Assembly: GCF_009765355.1 (NCBI RefSeq)
Contig: NZ_VTHK01000003.1
Location: 124,001 to 188,000 of the forward strand
From: Amycolatopsis anabasis
Lineage (GTDB): Bacteria; Actinomycetota; Actinomycetes; Mycobacteriales; Pseudonocardiaceae
Reading direction: 5' to 3'
DNA: 64,000 nt
In this document: piece after piece, positions 18,379 through 27,567 of the stretch
How positions within the stretch are numbered: the first letter of the stretch is position 1
Layout: every line of letters starts with the position of its first letter
Made by a program: the position numbers and the translations under genes
The notes under the pieces: model-generated
Told to the model about the DNA's origin: nothing
Database searches by the model: none
What the model saw: the letters and a program-made list of their open reading frames with translations, nothing else

Positions 18379-18681
18379 ATGGCAGACACGCGCAGGCTCC
18401 CCGGCCCCAACGCGGATGTTTGGGACTGGCAACTGGAAGGGTCTTGCCGCGGTATGGACAGCGCGTCGTTCTTCCATCCCGATGGCGAGCGCGGGCCGGC
18501 GAGAGCGCGGCGCGAGGCGAAAGCGAAGGCGATCTGCCAGTCCTGCCCGGTGCTGGAACTGTGCCGGCAGCACGCGCTGGCGGTGCACGAGCCCTACGGC
18601 ATCTGGGGCGGGCTGTCCGAATCGGAGCGGGAAAACATCATCAAGGCCGACAAACGCGCGTTGAGCCTGGCGCGCGGATGA
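18379..18681 (+). CDS. whiB3: WhiB-family iron-sulfur transcription factor
   Basis: A 100-residue Wbl protein. The four cluster-binding cysteines are C23, C53, C56 and C62, followed by the GIWGG turn and a basic C-terminus. These proteins bind a [4Fe-4S] cluster, sense redox or NO, and act through the primary sigma factor. The ATG is preceded by GGAGG at 18365. Location between the sigD/Rv3415c block and groEL1 matches M. tuberculosis whiB3, so I use that symbol. The closest Streptomyces relative would be WhiD; the sequence alone does not separate these names. Confidence 0.92.
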   Translation: MADTRRLPGPNADVWDWQLEGSCRGMDSASFFHPDGERGPARARREAKAKAICQSCPVLELCRQHALAVHEPYGIWGGLSESERENIIKADKRALSLARG

Positions 18682-18688
18682 GCTCGGT

Positions 18689-18725
18689 GCTGAGGGGAGT
18701 CCGGCTGTTCCGGGCTCCCCTCAGC
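18689..18725. terminator. Bidirectional intrinsic terminator
   Basis: Perfect 11-bp arms GCTGAGGGGAG and CTCCCCTCAGC with an inner CCGG/CCGG pairing, between the convergent whiB3 and tetR-type genes. It overlaps the last codons of the latter. Confidence 0.8.
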
Positions 18726-19338
18726 CGTTTCCGCGGCCGACGGTGAAGCGCTCCCAGCTCGCCATCGCGCTGTCGACCACCGAGCCGAGCTCGTCGGCCG
18801 ACGCGCCGTCGCGGGCCTGGAGCGAAAGCCCGTACAGGATCGCGAGGTAGTACGCGGTCATCCCGTCGACGTCGGCGCCCGGCGGCAGATCGCCGTCCTC
18901 GACACCGCGCCGCAGGCGCTCCCGCAGCGACTCCCGGGTCGACCGCCGCAGCTCGATCAGGAACTCGCAGACGGACCGGTTGCCCGGAGCCACGTTCGTC
19001 CCGGCGAGCACCACCATGCAGCCGCGCGGATGCTCCGGACTGGTGTAGGCCACCGCGTTGTCGCGCAGCATGGCCTCGACCGACTCGCGGGTGGTCGCCC
19101 CCTCGGCCAGCGCGCGCCCGGTCAGGCCGCCGACGGTCGTGCGGTAGAGCGCGACCGCCTCGCGGAACAGGGCCTCCTTGCCGCCGAACGCGGCGTACAG
19201 GCTCGGCGCGTTGATGCCCATCGCCGCGGTCAGGTCGGTCAGCGACGTGCCCTCGTAACCGCGTTCCCAGAAGACGTACATCGCGTTCTTCAGCGCCGCG
19301 TCCCGGTCGAACGCGCGCGGGCGGCCGCGTGGTGACAT
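18721..19338 (-). CDS. TetR-family regulator of the adjacent SDR gene
   Basis: A 205-residue TetR-type protein with helix-turn-helix [47 protein letters not shown] (residues about 11-55) and a ligand domain with a conserved HPRGCMVV segment, a pattern common in regulators of quinone or electrophile-responsive reductases. ATG at 19338 is preferred because the longer frame lacks a ribosome site. It is divergent from a short-chain dehydrogenase gene, and the gap holds matching operator palindromes, so it most likely represses both. Confidence 0.88.
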   Translation of the reverse strand: MSPRGRPRAFDRDAALKNAMYVFWERGYEGTSLTDLTAAMGINAPSLYAAFGGKEALFREAVALYRTTVGGLTGRALAEGATTRESVEAMLRDNAVAYTSPEHPRGCMVVLAGTNVAPGNRSVCEFLIELRRSTRESLRERLRRGVEDGDLPPGADVDGMTAYYLAILYGLSLQARDGASADELGSVVDSAMASWERFTVGRGNG

Positions 19339-19351
19339 GGGTCTCTTTCCA

Positions 19352-19415
19352 TATCGATCGCTACAAAATTCCTTGACGAGCCGATCGTACGCCCGCAATT
19401 ATTTAGTGACCACTA
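19352..19415 (+). promoter_or_regulatory. Promoter and TetR operators of the SDR gene
   Basis: TTGACG at 19373 and AATTAT at 19397 (18-bp spacer) form a rightward promoter. The perfect palindrome TAGTGACCACTA at 19404-19415 covers its expected start site. A related site, TATCGATCGCTA at 19352-19363, lies near the tetR-type start codon. Written on the opposite strand both fit GTAGYGRTCRMTA, which suggests two binding sites for the same regulator, one at each gene. Confidence 0.6.
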
Positions 19416-19433
19416 CAGAAGAGGAGTGAGCTG

Positions 19434-20174
19434 ATGGGGACGCTCGAGGGCAAGGTCGCGCTGGTGACCGGGGGCAGCCGCGGGATCGGCGCGGCGATCG
19501 CGGACCGGCTGGCGGCCGGGGGCGCGAACGTGGCGCTGACCTACGTGAGCACGCGGGGCCGGGCGGACGAGGTGGTGTCGCGCATCGAGGCGCACGGGCG
19601 CAAGGGGCTCGCGATCCAGGCCGACAGCGCCGATCCGGCGGCGGTGACCGCGGCCGTGGAGGGCACGGTCGAGGCGTTCGGCGGGCTGGACATCCTGGTG
19701 AACAACGCGGGGATCTTCCCGACCGCGTCCATCGAGGACGTGACCGTGGAGGACATCGACCGGACGCTGGCGATCCACGTGCGCGCGGTGCTGGTCGCGG
19801 CGAAGGCGGCCGCGCCGCATCTGCCGCGCGGCGGGCGGATCATCACGATCGGCAGCAACCTGGCCGAGCGGGTGCCGTGGCCGGGGCTGAGCCTGTACGC
19901 GGCGAGCAAGTCCGCGGTCCTGGGTCTGACCCGCGGCCTCGCCCGGGATCTGGGGCCGAAGGGGATCAGCGCGGTGGTCGTGCAGCCGGGGTCGACGGAG
20001 ACCGAGATGAACCCGGTGGACGGGCCGCATTCGGACGCGCAGCGCGAACTGTCGGCGTTCGGCGAGTACGCCTCGGCCGCCGACCTCGCCGAGACGGTCG
20101 CCTTCCTGGCCGGCGACGGCGGCCGCTTCGTCACCGGCTCCGCCGTCACCGTCGACGGCGGCTTCAACGCCTAG
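19434..20174 (+). CDS. Short-chain dehydrogenase/reductase
   Basis: A 246-residue classical SDR using NAD(P)H. The cofactor loop GGSRGIG, the NNAG motif and the catalytic Ser plus YAASK tetrad (SLYAASKSAVLGL) are present, and the C-terminus ends VTGSAVTVDGGF as in FabG-like enzymes. The Arg after the glycine loop favours NADPH. The ATG has AGAGGAG upstream. It is controlled with the divergent TetR-type gene. Substrate unknown; the pairing suggests detoxification of a carbonyl compound sensed by the regulator. Confidence 0.9.
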   Translation: MGTLEGKVALVTGGSRGIGAAIADRLAAGGANVALTYVSTRGRADEVVSRIEAHGRKGLAIQADSADPAAVTAAVEGTVEAFGGLDILVNNAGIFPTASIEDVTVEDIDRTLAIHVRAVLVAAKAAAPHLPRGGRIITIGSNLAERVPWPGLSLYAASKSAVLGLTRGLARDLGPKGISAVVVQPGSTETEMNPVDGPHSDAQRELSAFGEYASAADLAETVAFLAGDGGRFVTGSAVTVDGGFNA

Positions 20175-20185
20175 GCGCCCCAAGG

Positions 20186-20215
20186 GGTTCTCAGTTAGCC
20201 CGCTAAACGAGAACC
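20186..20215. repeat. Dispersed palindromic repeat, AG-variant
   Basis: Fourteen-base arms around CC with two adjacent mismatches. The left arm reads CTCAGTTAGC where the perfect form has CTCGTTTAGC; GGTT/AACC flanks extend the pairing. It lies 11 nt after the SDR stop codon. Confidence 0.85.
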
Positions 20216-20243
20216 TCGGCGCGCGATTCGGTGGGGCACAAGA

Positions 20244-20280
20244 AAACGGGGCGGCACTCGGGTGGAGTGCCGCCCCGTTT
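20244..20280. terminator. Intrinsic terminator of groEL1
   Basis: A 16-bp perfect stem (arms beginning AAACGGGGCGGCACTC) with a 5-nt loop. On the minus strand it is followed by TTTTCTT, so it should stop groES-groEL1 transcription. It also works on paper for the convergent SDR transcript. Confidence 0.85.
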
Positions 20281-20294
20281 CGCGGGTGGGTGGG

Positions 20295-21917
<1,623 letters not shown>

Positions 21918-21935
21918 TTACCTCTCTGAAAGCGA

Positions 21936-21972
21936 AACGCCCCGGCCCCCGGCAATGCGGGGCCCGGGGCGT
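21936..21972. terminator. Hairpin in the groES-groEL1 gap
   Basis: A GC-rich stem of about 16 bp (arms starting AACGCCCCGG and ending CCGGGGCGTT, one mismatch) lies in the 77-nt gap between groES and groEL1. There is no T-run. It may act as an attenuator or as an mRNA processing/stability element that sets different levels of the two proteins. Confidence 0.55.
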
Positions 21973-21991
21973 TAGCCGCTGTAACCGGTCG

Positions 21992-22285
21992 TCAGTTGAT
22001 GACGGCCAGCACGTCGCGAGCGGACAGGATCAAGTAGTCCTCACCGTTGTACTTGACCTCGGTGCCGCCGTACTTGGAGTAGATGACGACATCGCCTTCC
22101 TTGACGTCCACCGGGACGCGGTTGCCCTTGTCGTCGATCCGGCCCGGGCCCACGGCCAGAACCTTGCCCTCCTGGGGCTTTTCCTTAGCGGTGTCGGGGA
22201 TGACGAGACCGGAAGCCGTCGTCTCCTCGGCCTCGCTCGTCTGGACAACGATCTTGTCCTCGAGCGGTTTGATGTTCACGCTCAC
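21992..22285 (-). CDS. groES: 10-kDa co-chaperonin GroES
   Basis: A 97-residue co-chaperonin that caps the GroEL ring. The sequence starts [15 protein letters not shown] and includes the mobile loop [14 protein letters not shown], the roof segment and the C-terminal [21 protein letters not shown] at 22285 is chosen over longer options because GGAGG lies about eight bases upstream and the length is then typical. First gene of the groES-groEL1 operon, controlled by the CIRCE element further upstream. Confidence 0.97.
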   Translation of the reverse strand: MSVNIKPLEDKIVVQTSEAEETTASGLVIPDTAKEKPQEGKVLAVGPGRIDDKGNRVPVDVKEGDVVIYSKYGGTEVKYNGEDYLILSARDVLAVIN

Positions 22286-22446
22286 CGGGTTGACCTCCAC
22301 GGGTCGTCGAAAGCGTCGGTAGGTGCTTATTACATTCTTTGGATTGCCCGATTCCGGTTCGCGGCCGCGCCGCTTCCCGTCCTCGCGCAGTCGGCGCCTA
22401 CCACCCCCGCCGTCGCGGGTGCCGGGGCGTGTTCGGTGCCTTGCGA

Positions 22447-22473
22447 TTAGCACTCTAGCCACGTGAGTGCTAG
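22447..22473. promoter_or_regulatory. CIRCE element (HrcA operator)
   Basis: TTAGCACTC, a nine-base spacer, then GAGTGCTAG, matching the CIRCE consensus with one end base changed. It is 162 nt upstream of the groES start, so HrcA should repress groES-groEL1 and release it on heat shock. Confidence 0.93.
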
Positions 22474-22674
22474 CCGCGCAAGGAGGGTCCCCACCAGCCT
22501 CGATTCGGCTCCGCGCGAGTGGGGTACCTCACCCGCCGCGCACTCCGGCGAGGCCGCCCCGCCCAGGCCGAACTTGAAGGGAATTCACCTGCTGGCCACC
22601 TTTTCGGGTTTGTCCCGTTCGACGGCCGCCGGGTGCGATCGAGCGCGACTGGTCCCCACCACGAGGAGTTCATC

Positions 22675-23409
22675 GTGCCCGAAAACAGTCGCGTCTCCCG
22701 CCGGTCCGTGCTGCTCGGCGGGGCGGGAGCGTTCGCCGTCGCCGCCGGGACCGCCGGGCTCGCCCGGGCTTCGGCCGCGCCGGGCGCCGGGCTGGCCAAG
22801 CCGGTCGGCGAGGCCTTCACCCTCGGCGTCGCGTCCGGTGATCCGACCCCGACCGGGGTGGTCCTGTGGACCCGGCTCGCCCAGAACCCGCTCGCCGAGG
22901 ACGGGCTCGGCGGGATGCCGGCCCGGGGCGTGCCGGTGCAGTGGCAGATCTCGAAGAACGAGCGGTTCACCAGGATCGTGCGCGCCGGAACCGCCTGGGC
23001 GGCGCCCGAAGCGGCGCACAGCGTGCACGTCGAGGCCGAGGGCCTGGCCCCGGGCACCGAGTACTTCTACCGCTTCCGCACCGGCAACGCGGTCTCGGCG
23101 ACCGGCCGCACCCGCACCGCCCCCGCCCGCGGCCAGCTCGGCGAGCTCACCATGTGCTTCGCCTCCTGCGCGCACTACGGCGAGGGTTTCTTCACCGCCT
23201 ACCGCCGCATGGCCGAGGACCACCCCGGCCTGATCCTGCACCTGGGCGACTACCAGTACGAGTACGCGTCGAAGGCCAAGGACGTGCGCAAGGTCCTCGG
23301 CCCGGAGACGGTCAAGCTCGCCGACTACCGCCTGCGCCACGCCCAGTACAAGACCGATCCCGACCTCCAGCTCGCGCACGCGACCGCGCCGTGGCTGGTG
23401 GTGTGGGAC
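22675..23409 (+). pseudogene. phoD: 5' part of a PhoD-type alkaline phosphatase gene, split by an integrated element
   Basis: GTG at 22675, with GAGGAG six bases upstream, opens a protein with a Tat signal (SRRSVLLGGAGAF then an Ala-rich stretch). The N-terminal PhoD domain (LGVASGDPTPTGVVLWTRL) and the start of the metallophosphatase domain (CFASC, LHLGDYQYEY, WLVVWDDH) follow. The frame leaves the phosphatase at 23410 where the mobile element begins and stops at 23440-23442 after a few element-encoded codons, giving a 255-residue product lacking most of the active site. Joined to 33101-33937 it would encode 523 residues, normal for PhoD. Probably inactive in this state. Confidence 0.92.
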
Positions 23410-23437
23410 GACCACGACGTGTATCAACCAACAACAC
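23385..23437. other. attL of the integrative element
   Basis: Left junction: host phoD sequence up to the GA at 23410-23411, then the element half-site at 23412-23437. The latter is the inverted partner of the half-site at the right end. Confidence 0.8.
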
Positions 23438-23553
23438 CCTAGCACGCCCCGCGCGCTGTTCAGGCTAGGTCGACTTCGACGGTGCAGCCGGTCCGATCGT
23501 TCGATGTACGCTGGTCAGAGGCGGATTGGGCTCCAACTAGCGCGGGTGGTCAG

Positions 23554-25011
23554 ATGGTTTCTCCCGGTTCCGGTCAGCGGACTGCCGGTGGTCGCCGCTG
23601 TCAAGGTTGCGGCGGGGTGCTGGCTAAGGACAACACGGCCCAGTTGTGTGGTCGGTGTCATCGGGAGCAGCGCGACCAACTCCGCACGCCGCCCGCGCAA
23701 CTCAGGAACGAGTTCTTCGAGACGGACGAGTTTCGCGCGGCATTTGAAAGTCAACATATAGGCAAGGTCTTCAAGGCTTTCAGAAATCACCCCCAGTACC
23801 TGAAGCTTTACGGCAAGGGGCTCAACCAAGAACTTCTAGGGCGCTGGCTTGGGCTCACGCAAGCACAGGTGAGCAAGCTTGAAAACGGCAAGCCTGAGCA
23901 GAACCTTGAAGTCTTGCGGAACTACGCCAGGATTCTACATCTCCCTCAGCACTTGCTTTGGTTCGATTTTCCTGGGCAGAGTCGACTATACAAGTCGCGA
24001 ACGGAACGCGATGGTAACGGTCTGATCGTTCCGCAATCGCAAGATGAGATCTTGGTAGCGAACACGGGGATGGACACGCTCGAACTAATCAAGCGCGTGC
24101 GGTCATCGGCGATAGATTCTTCAACTATTGATGCGGTCAACATCACTGTTGAGCAGTTGTGTTGCGACTATCCGCACGCGGACGCTCGTGAGTTGGTGCA
24201 CAGCGGCAGAGAGTGGCTCGGCAAAATGACTGAGTTGCTCGGAGGACGCCTTACACTCGCTCAACATCGCGATATCCTCAGCAATGCCGGAATGCTCGCG
24301 TTGCTCGTTGGCTGCCTTGAGAACGATCTCGGCGATGAGCGGGCCGCCGAAGCAACTCGGCGCATGGCGATGGACTTGGGTAAAGAATCTGGCGAATCCG
24401 GGATTGTGGGTTGGTCTCACGAAATGCTTGCGTGGTTCCACCTCACGGCGGGAAATTACCGCGCAGTCATCAATGCGGCTGAGGCGGGGGTACGGGCGGC
24501 TCCCTCCCACTCCGTTGCGGTACAACTCTACGGCCAGCAGGCGAAGGCGTATGCTCGCATGGGGATGCCGGAAGAGGTACACCAAGCGCTCGAAAAAGGC
24601 CGCGCCTTGCTCGACAAGCTACCTTTCCCGGAGCGGCCCGAAAACCACTTCGTTGTCGATCCGGATAAGTGGGACTTCTACGCCATGGACACCTACCGGC
24701 TTGTTGGCGAGGACAGCCTTGCGAAACGCAACGCCTTAGAGGTTATCCGACGCGGCATCAAATCCGATGGCACGGTAGCTACGCCGATGCGCAACGCGGA
24801 GGCTCAATTAACCTTGGCCGTTATCGCTGCAAGGCAGGGCGAGCTCGAGGAAGCAGCTACCCTAGGTATTGAAGCCTTGCAGAATGGCAGGAAGAGCCGA
24901 CCTTCGCTTGTAATGGTCGCCGCTGAGTTGGAAAACGAATTCGACACCTACGGGCAGCGCGCCGGGGCGGACTTTCGTGAATTGTTCAACGAGGTCAAGC
25001 GCACGGACTGA
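23554..25011 (+). CDS. XRE-family regulator with N-terminal zinc ribbon and TPR region
   Basis: A 485-residue protein near the left end of the element. Residues 16-35 hold two CxxC pairs (CQGC, CGRC) forming a probable zinc ribbon. Residues about 90-130 are a Cro/CI-type helix-turn-helix (LNQELLGRWLGLTQAQVSKLENGKPEQN). The remainder is helical with tetratricopeptide-like units (EMLAWFHLTAGNYRAVINAAEAGVRAAP). This layout is typical of actinobacterial regulators that sense a peptide or protein through the TPR part. Codon use is clearly less GC-biased than the host genes. It probably controls the element's transfer or excision genes. The ATG has no strong ribosome site, so the start is the least certain part. 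Confidence 0.8.
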   Translation: MVSPGSGQRTAGGRRCQGCGGVLAKDNTAQLCGRCHREQRDQLRTPPAQLRNEFFETDEFRAAFESQHIGKVFKAFRNHPQYLKLYGKGLNQELLGRWLGLTQAQVSKLENGKPEQNLEVLRNYARILHLPQHLLWFDFPGQSRLYKSRTERDGNGLIVPQSQDEILVANTGMDTLELIKRVRSSAIDSSTIDAVNITVEQLCCDYPHADARELVHSGREWLGKMTELLGGRLTLAQHRDILSNAGMLALLVGCLENDLGDERAAEATRRMAMDLGKESGESGIVGWSHEMLAWFHLTAGNYRAVINAAEAGVRAAPSHSVAVQLYGQQAKAYARMGMPEEVHQALEKGRALLDKLPFPERPENHFVVDPDKWDFYAMDTYRLVGEDSLAKRNALEVIRRGIKSDGTVATPMRNAEAQLTLAVIAARQGELEEAATLGIEALQNGRKSRPSLVMVAAELENEFDTYGQRAGADFRELFNEVKRTD

Positions 25012-25048
25012 CCCCGCGTGCGATTTCGTCTACTGCGGACTGTTGCAG

Positions 25049-25207
25049 TTAGAAGTCCCGATATAAGGTGGTTTGTGGGCAGGCCCGGCAGATCCGGGGC
25101 CGGTTCACCAGCAGGCAGCCCTTACGACCACACCGGATACAGCGCCGCCACACGAACCGCCGCCGAGACCTGCCGAACATCTCCGACCAGATACCCACCA
25201 CCGTCAT
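25049..25207 (-). CDS. 52-residue arginine-rich zinc-ribbon peptide
   Basis: A small open frame in a stretch otherwise without long genes. It reads from ATG at 25207, with AAGGGGGTG immediately upstream, through FGRSRRRFVWRRCIRCGRKG, then CLLV and ICRACPQ, to TAA. The pairs CIRC and CRAC with an extra Cys between them form a credible zinc ribbon, and the N-terminal half is strongly basic, suggesting nucleic-acid binding. It is the last of five leftward genes in the element's left half. No family recognised. Confidence 0.55.
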   Translation of the reverse strand: MTVVGIWSEMFGRSRRRFVWRRCIRCGRKGCLLVNRPRICRACPQTTLYRDF

Positions 25208-25244
25208 CACCCCCTTGCAGGGTGTTCGCCCGTGTCCTGAACCG

Positions 25245-25361
25245 CTACGGCCCCTCGTAAACGACGGCCTTGCAGTCGTTGCACACGCGCTTGTAGATGT
25301 AGACCCCGTTCACCCTCCGCATACTCTCGGTTTGGTTGCGGTGCGAACATCCTTTGGCCAA
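25245..25361 (-). CDS. 38-residue zinc-binding peptide
   Basis: From TTG at 25361, with AAGGGG six bases upstream, the frame encodes AKGCSHRNQTESMRRVNGVY, then IYKRVCNDCKAVVYEGP, and stops. The C-x-H followed by CNDC and the aromatic/basic residues between resemble a single treble-clef or ribbon knuckle. It sits 37 nt before the neighbouring zinc-ribbon gene on the same strand. The composition argues for a real gene, but it is very short and the TTG start is inferred. Confidence 0.45.
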   Translation of the reverse strand: MAKGCSHRNQTESMRRVNGVYIYKRVCNDCKAVVYEGP

Positions 25362-25435
25362 CGAAAACCCCTTGCTGTCGCTGGAAAGCGTGGGGACGGA
25401 CGGGACAGGGGATCACCACCCGCCCCACGCCGGTC

Positions 25436-25690
25436 TTACTGCTCGGACATCTCTTCCAGTTGGGTTTGCAGGAACGCCGCCAGATCACCCGCCCCGCTTT
25501 GGATCTCGTGCAGCAGCCGGATGAACTCCGGCCATTTCGCCGGGTCCGCCGGAGGCACCAGCGCCAAACTGTCCGGATCGGCGTAGACCACCAACGCCAC
25601 CAACTCCGGCGCGCCCGGAGGCCGCACGGTGTGCATGCCTGCCTGTGCTTCCGGTCCCGGCTTCCACTGGGCGTTGAACGCCACCCTCAT
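25436..25690 (-). CDS. Small element-encoded hypothetical protein
   Basis: An 84-residue protein from ATG at 25690 with GGAAG upstream: MRVAFNAQWKPGPE, a strand-like LVALVVYADPDSLALVPPADPAKW segment, then a helix with EFIRLLHEIQSGAGDLAAFLQ. The last half loosely recalls DUF397-type proteins that accompany XRE regulators in actinobacteria, but the match is too weak to assign. It overlaps the 3' part of the upstream open frame extensively, so the two reading frames share about 200 nt or the upstream gene ends earlier than its stop suggests. Confidence 0.6.
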   Translation of the reverse strand: MRVAFNAQWKPGPEAQAGMHTVRPPGAPELVALVVYADPDSLALVPPADPAKWPEFIRLLHEIQSGAGDLAAFLQTQLEEMSEQ

Positions 25691-25967
25691 CACTTCCTTC
25701 CTGATTGGCCGCCTTAGCCTTGTCCGCCCAGGTGCTGGCCTGAATCTCGAAAGACTGCGCCGCCGTCTCAATCGCGGCCGACTGCCACCACGGCAAAAAT
25801 GTGTGCGCGCTGATCTCCCGCCACGTTTCCGCGACTTTCGACGACGCGACCGCCATATCCCAGGCCACCACCGGATCACCGAGACGAGACGTCGCCTCCC
25901 GGTCGCACGCTGACTCGTAGTCCCGGTAAGCGCGCTGCCACGCACTCACCAACTCCGCCGAGATCAT
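25485..25967 (-). CDS. Small helical hypothetical protein, 3' end uncertain
   Basis: ATG at 25967 has an excellent AAGGAGG site. The first 95 or so residues look coding and helical (MISAELVSAWQRAYRDYESA, WDMAVASSKVAETWREISAHTF, AAQSFEIQASTWADKAKAANQ), somewhat like a WXG-type helical hairpin. After the start codon of the next gene (25690) the frame runs on as Gly/Arg-rich sequence that looks like out-of-frame reading of that gene. A frameshift just before 25690, or a genuine long overlap, would explain this. It follows the Imm1-like gene by 12 nt, so they share an operon. Confidence 0.5.
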   Translation of the reverse strand: MISAELVSAWQRAYRDYESACDREATSRLGDPVVAWDMAVASSKVAETWREISAHTFLPWWQSAAIETAAQSFEIQASTWADKAKAANQEGSDEGGVQRPVEAGTGSTGRHAHRAASGRAGVGGVGGLRRSGQFGAGASGGPGEMAGVHPAAARDPKRGG

Positions 25968-25979
25968 GAAGTGACCTCC

Positions 25980-26462
25980 TTAAGGCCCATCGTTCTCACT
26001 CGCCCTCTTTCGTTCGTCAGCCCTCGCAGCTTCATACGGTCGCCACTCGATACACCTCGGGCGTTTTCTCGTTTCGAGCCATTCGAGTAGGGCCGTCCGC
26101 GCTTGCGCTATCGAGATCAACGCGGAACGCGGAAACACGGAACCGGTCGTTCCGCTGAAGATAAGATCAACCTCGGGCAGCGGTCGTTTCGGGTTGTATG
26201 AATTGGCCATTGGCATAACAGGGTCGTCATGGTCGGCGTAGTTGAGCGCGGCGAATCCGCGTGTGGTCGATACGCTGACCCGGAACTGGTGATTGGGGAT
26301 CGGGCCGTCTTGTGAGCTGTGAAACTCGACGTCGCCGACGTATAGGATTGTTTCCCAGTGAACGTGATCCGTTTTTAGGATCTCGTCGATGAGCCTGACC
26401 GATTCCGGCATGCCGTGCGTGACGCGCGCGCTGCCTGTGGTCAAGACGGCGGTGACGATCAT
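25980..26462 (-). CDS. Imm1-family immunity protein (probable)
   Basis: A 160-residue protein with the Imm1 pattern: an N-terminal strand-helix (VRLIDEILKTDHVHWETILYVGD), the DHQFRV-like turn (PNHQFRVSVSTTRGFAALNYADHDD), a YNPK segment, PRSALISIAQARTALLEWLET, and the C-terminal RPRCIEWRP. Imm1 proteins neutralise polymorphic toxins, including nucleic-acid deaminases. No toxin is encoded beside it, so it would be an orphan immunity gene carried as cargo. The start is ATG at 26462 without a clear ribosome site. First gene of the leftward cassette. The assignment rests on recalled pattern only. Confidence 0.65.
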   Translation of the reverse strand: MIVTAVLTTGSARVTHGMPESVRLIDEILKTDHVHWETILYVGDVEFHSSQDGPIPNHQFRVSVSTTRGFAALNYADHDDPVMPMANSYNPKRPLPEVDLIFSGTTGSVFPRSALISIAQARTALLEWLETRKRPRCIEWRPYEAARADERKRASENDGP

Positions 26463-27028
26463 GCCGGGATCACACCGCTACGTCGGGGATGGGTCATCGG
26501 GAGGTTGCCTGCCCTTGCGGTTGAGTTTTTAGGGGTCGGTGGCAACCGTGCGTCCACAATGGAGAGGCGTCTATATCAACCTGAGCATGCGGCATGTCGG
26601 CAGCGGAATATCTCCTGGTCACAAGCACTTACGCCACGGGGAACCGATGCGATTTTCCGTCTCCCCGCTCACGCGTGCGGGCGACTCGGCGACACCGACC
26701 TTTCCCCGGGGGCGCAGCCCCCTCGCGATGCCCGGTCGCGCGGCCTAACCGGCCGTGTTTTCGCTGGTCACGAGCTTGCCGCGGGGCGTGGTCCGCAGTC
26801 GGTTCCCCTCCGTCCGCTGATCAACATTCCGGACAAGAATAAACATGCCCAAATATTCCTTCTCGGAATACCGGAACGGCCTGATATTGGCGCCAAGCTG
26901 CGGTTATTCTCGCGCCGGCATATCGGTATTCCGCTAGCGGAATAGTTGATTGTTTGGTTCCAGGGCCTACTTGGGTCATCGGCTCGCAAGAGCGGGTCGA
27001 AGTCTCAAGTAAAGGAACCAAACCGATT
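26463..27028. other. Non-coding control region of the element
   Basis: About 570 nt between the divergent Imm1-like and xis-like genes without a convincing gene; the open frames crossing it have no ribosome site or recognisable protein. It holds a hairpin GGGGGC-GCA-GCCCCC at 26708-26722 and, in its AT-richer right part, a set of TATTCC/GGAATA inverted repeats. It should contain the promoters for both directions and could include an origin or transfer site. Confidence 0.55.
26854..26945. promoter_or_regulatory. TATTCC/GGAATA operator-like repeats upstream of xis
   Basis: TATTCC-N5-GGAATA at 26854-26870 and TATTCC-GCTAGC-GGAATA, a perfect 18-bp palindrome, at 26928-26945; a single GGAATA also occurs at 26605. 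They precede the xis-whiB-traB operon and are candidate sites for the element's XRE or WhiB-like regulator. Confidence 0.5.
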
Positions 27029-27235
27029 ATGTGTAAACGCATTTCATGCACCGGTTCGTCCGGTGACTTTTCGATCCGGGAAGCCGCGTGGATTCTCGGT
27101 AAGAGTGAGTTCGAGGTGTGCCGGTTGATTCGTGTGGGCGTGTTGCCCACGGTTCGCCGCCGGTCTCGGCTGGTCGTGCCTGCGTATGCGCTGGCGCGGC
27201 TGTTGCCCGCCCCTGGCGAGGGGAGGGCGCGATGA
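27029..27235 (+). CDS. xis: Excisionase-like helix-turn-helix protein
   Basis: A 68-residue DNA-binding protein with a MerR/BldC-type fold as in recombination directionality factors: FSIREAAWILGKSEFEVCRLIRVGVLPTVRRRSRLVVPAYALARLL. The first helix-turn-helix plus a short wing match the HTH_17 excisionase group. ATG at 27029 follows AAAGGA at some distance. It overlaps the next gene by ATGA, opening a tightly coupled operon with the transfer genes. For serine integrases the partner controlling excision is often unrelated to tyrosine-integrase Xis, so the name reflects fold and position only. Confidence 0.7.
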   Translation: MCKRISCTGSSGDFSIREAAWILGKSEFEVCRLIRVGVLPTVRRRSRLVVPAYALARLLPAPGEGRAR

Positions 27236-27567
27236 ACGAGGAGGAGTTCTACGAGGAAGTAGCCGCCCGGCTTGATCACCTGGAAGGGGTGCCGACCGGG
27301 GCGCTGTTCGACCTGGTGACCGATCGGGGCGCGTGTATGTGGGTCGCGGTCGGTGCCGATGAGCCGGACTGGACTGGTGACGACGCTACCGACCGGGAGT
27401 TGGCCGCGCGCATCTGCGCGGGCTGCCCGGTCCGGGACGAGTGTCTCGAGCTGGAGTTCCGTACGGCCGGGTTCGCCACGCTCGGTGTGTGGGGAGCGCT
27501 CGCCGAGGACGACCGGCGGGCCGCCTACCTGGCGTGGCTGCTGCGTCGGGAAGGGGGTCAGCGATGA
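27232..27567 (+). CDS. Element-borne WhiB-like protein
   Basis: A 111-residue Wbl protein with cluster cysteines C35, C62, C65 and C71 and the GVWGA turn at about 85. It lacks the long basic tail seen in chromosomal WhiB3. Element and phage Wbl proteins often interfere with the host sigma factor or replace host Wbl proteins. It overlaps both neighbours by 4 nt (ATGA), so it is expressed with the transfer operon. Confidence 0.88.
   Translation: MNEEEFYEEVAARLDHLEGVPTGALFDLVTDRGACMWVAVGADEPDWTGDDATDRELAARICAGCPVRDECLELEFRTAGFATLGVWGALAEDDRRAAYLAWLLRREGGQR

Noticed and set aside
26415..26945. 176-codon plus-strand frame in the element control region
   Set aside because: It starts inside the Imm1-like gene, has no ribosome site and passes through hairpins and operator-like repeats; composition is unlike a protein.
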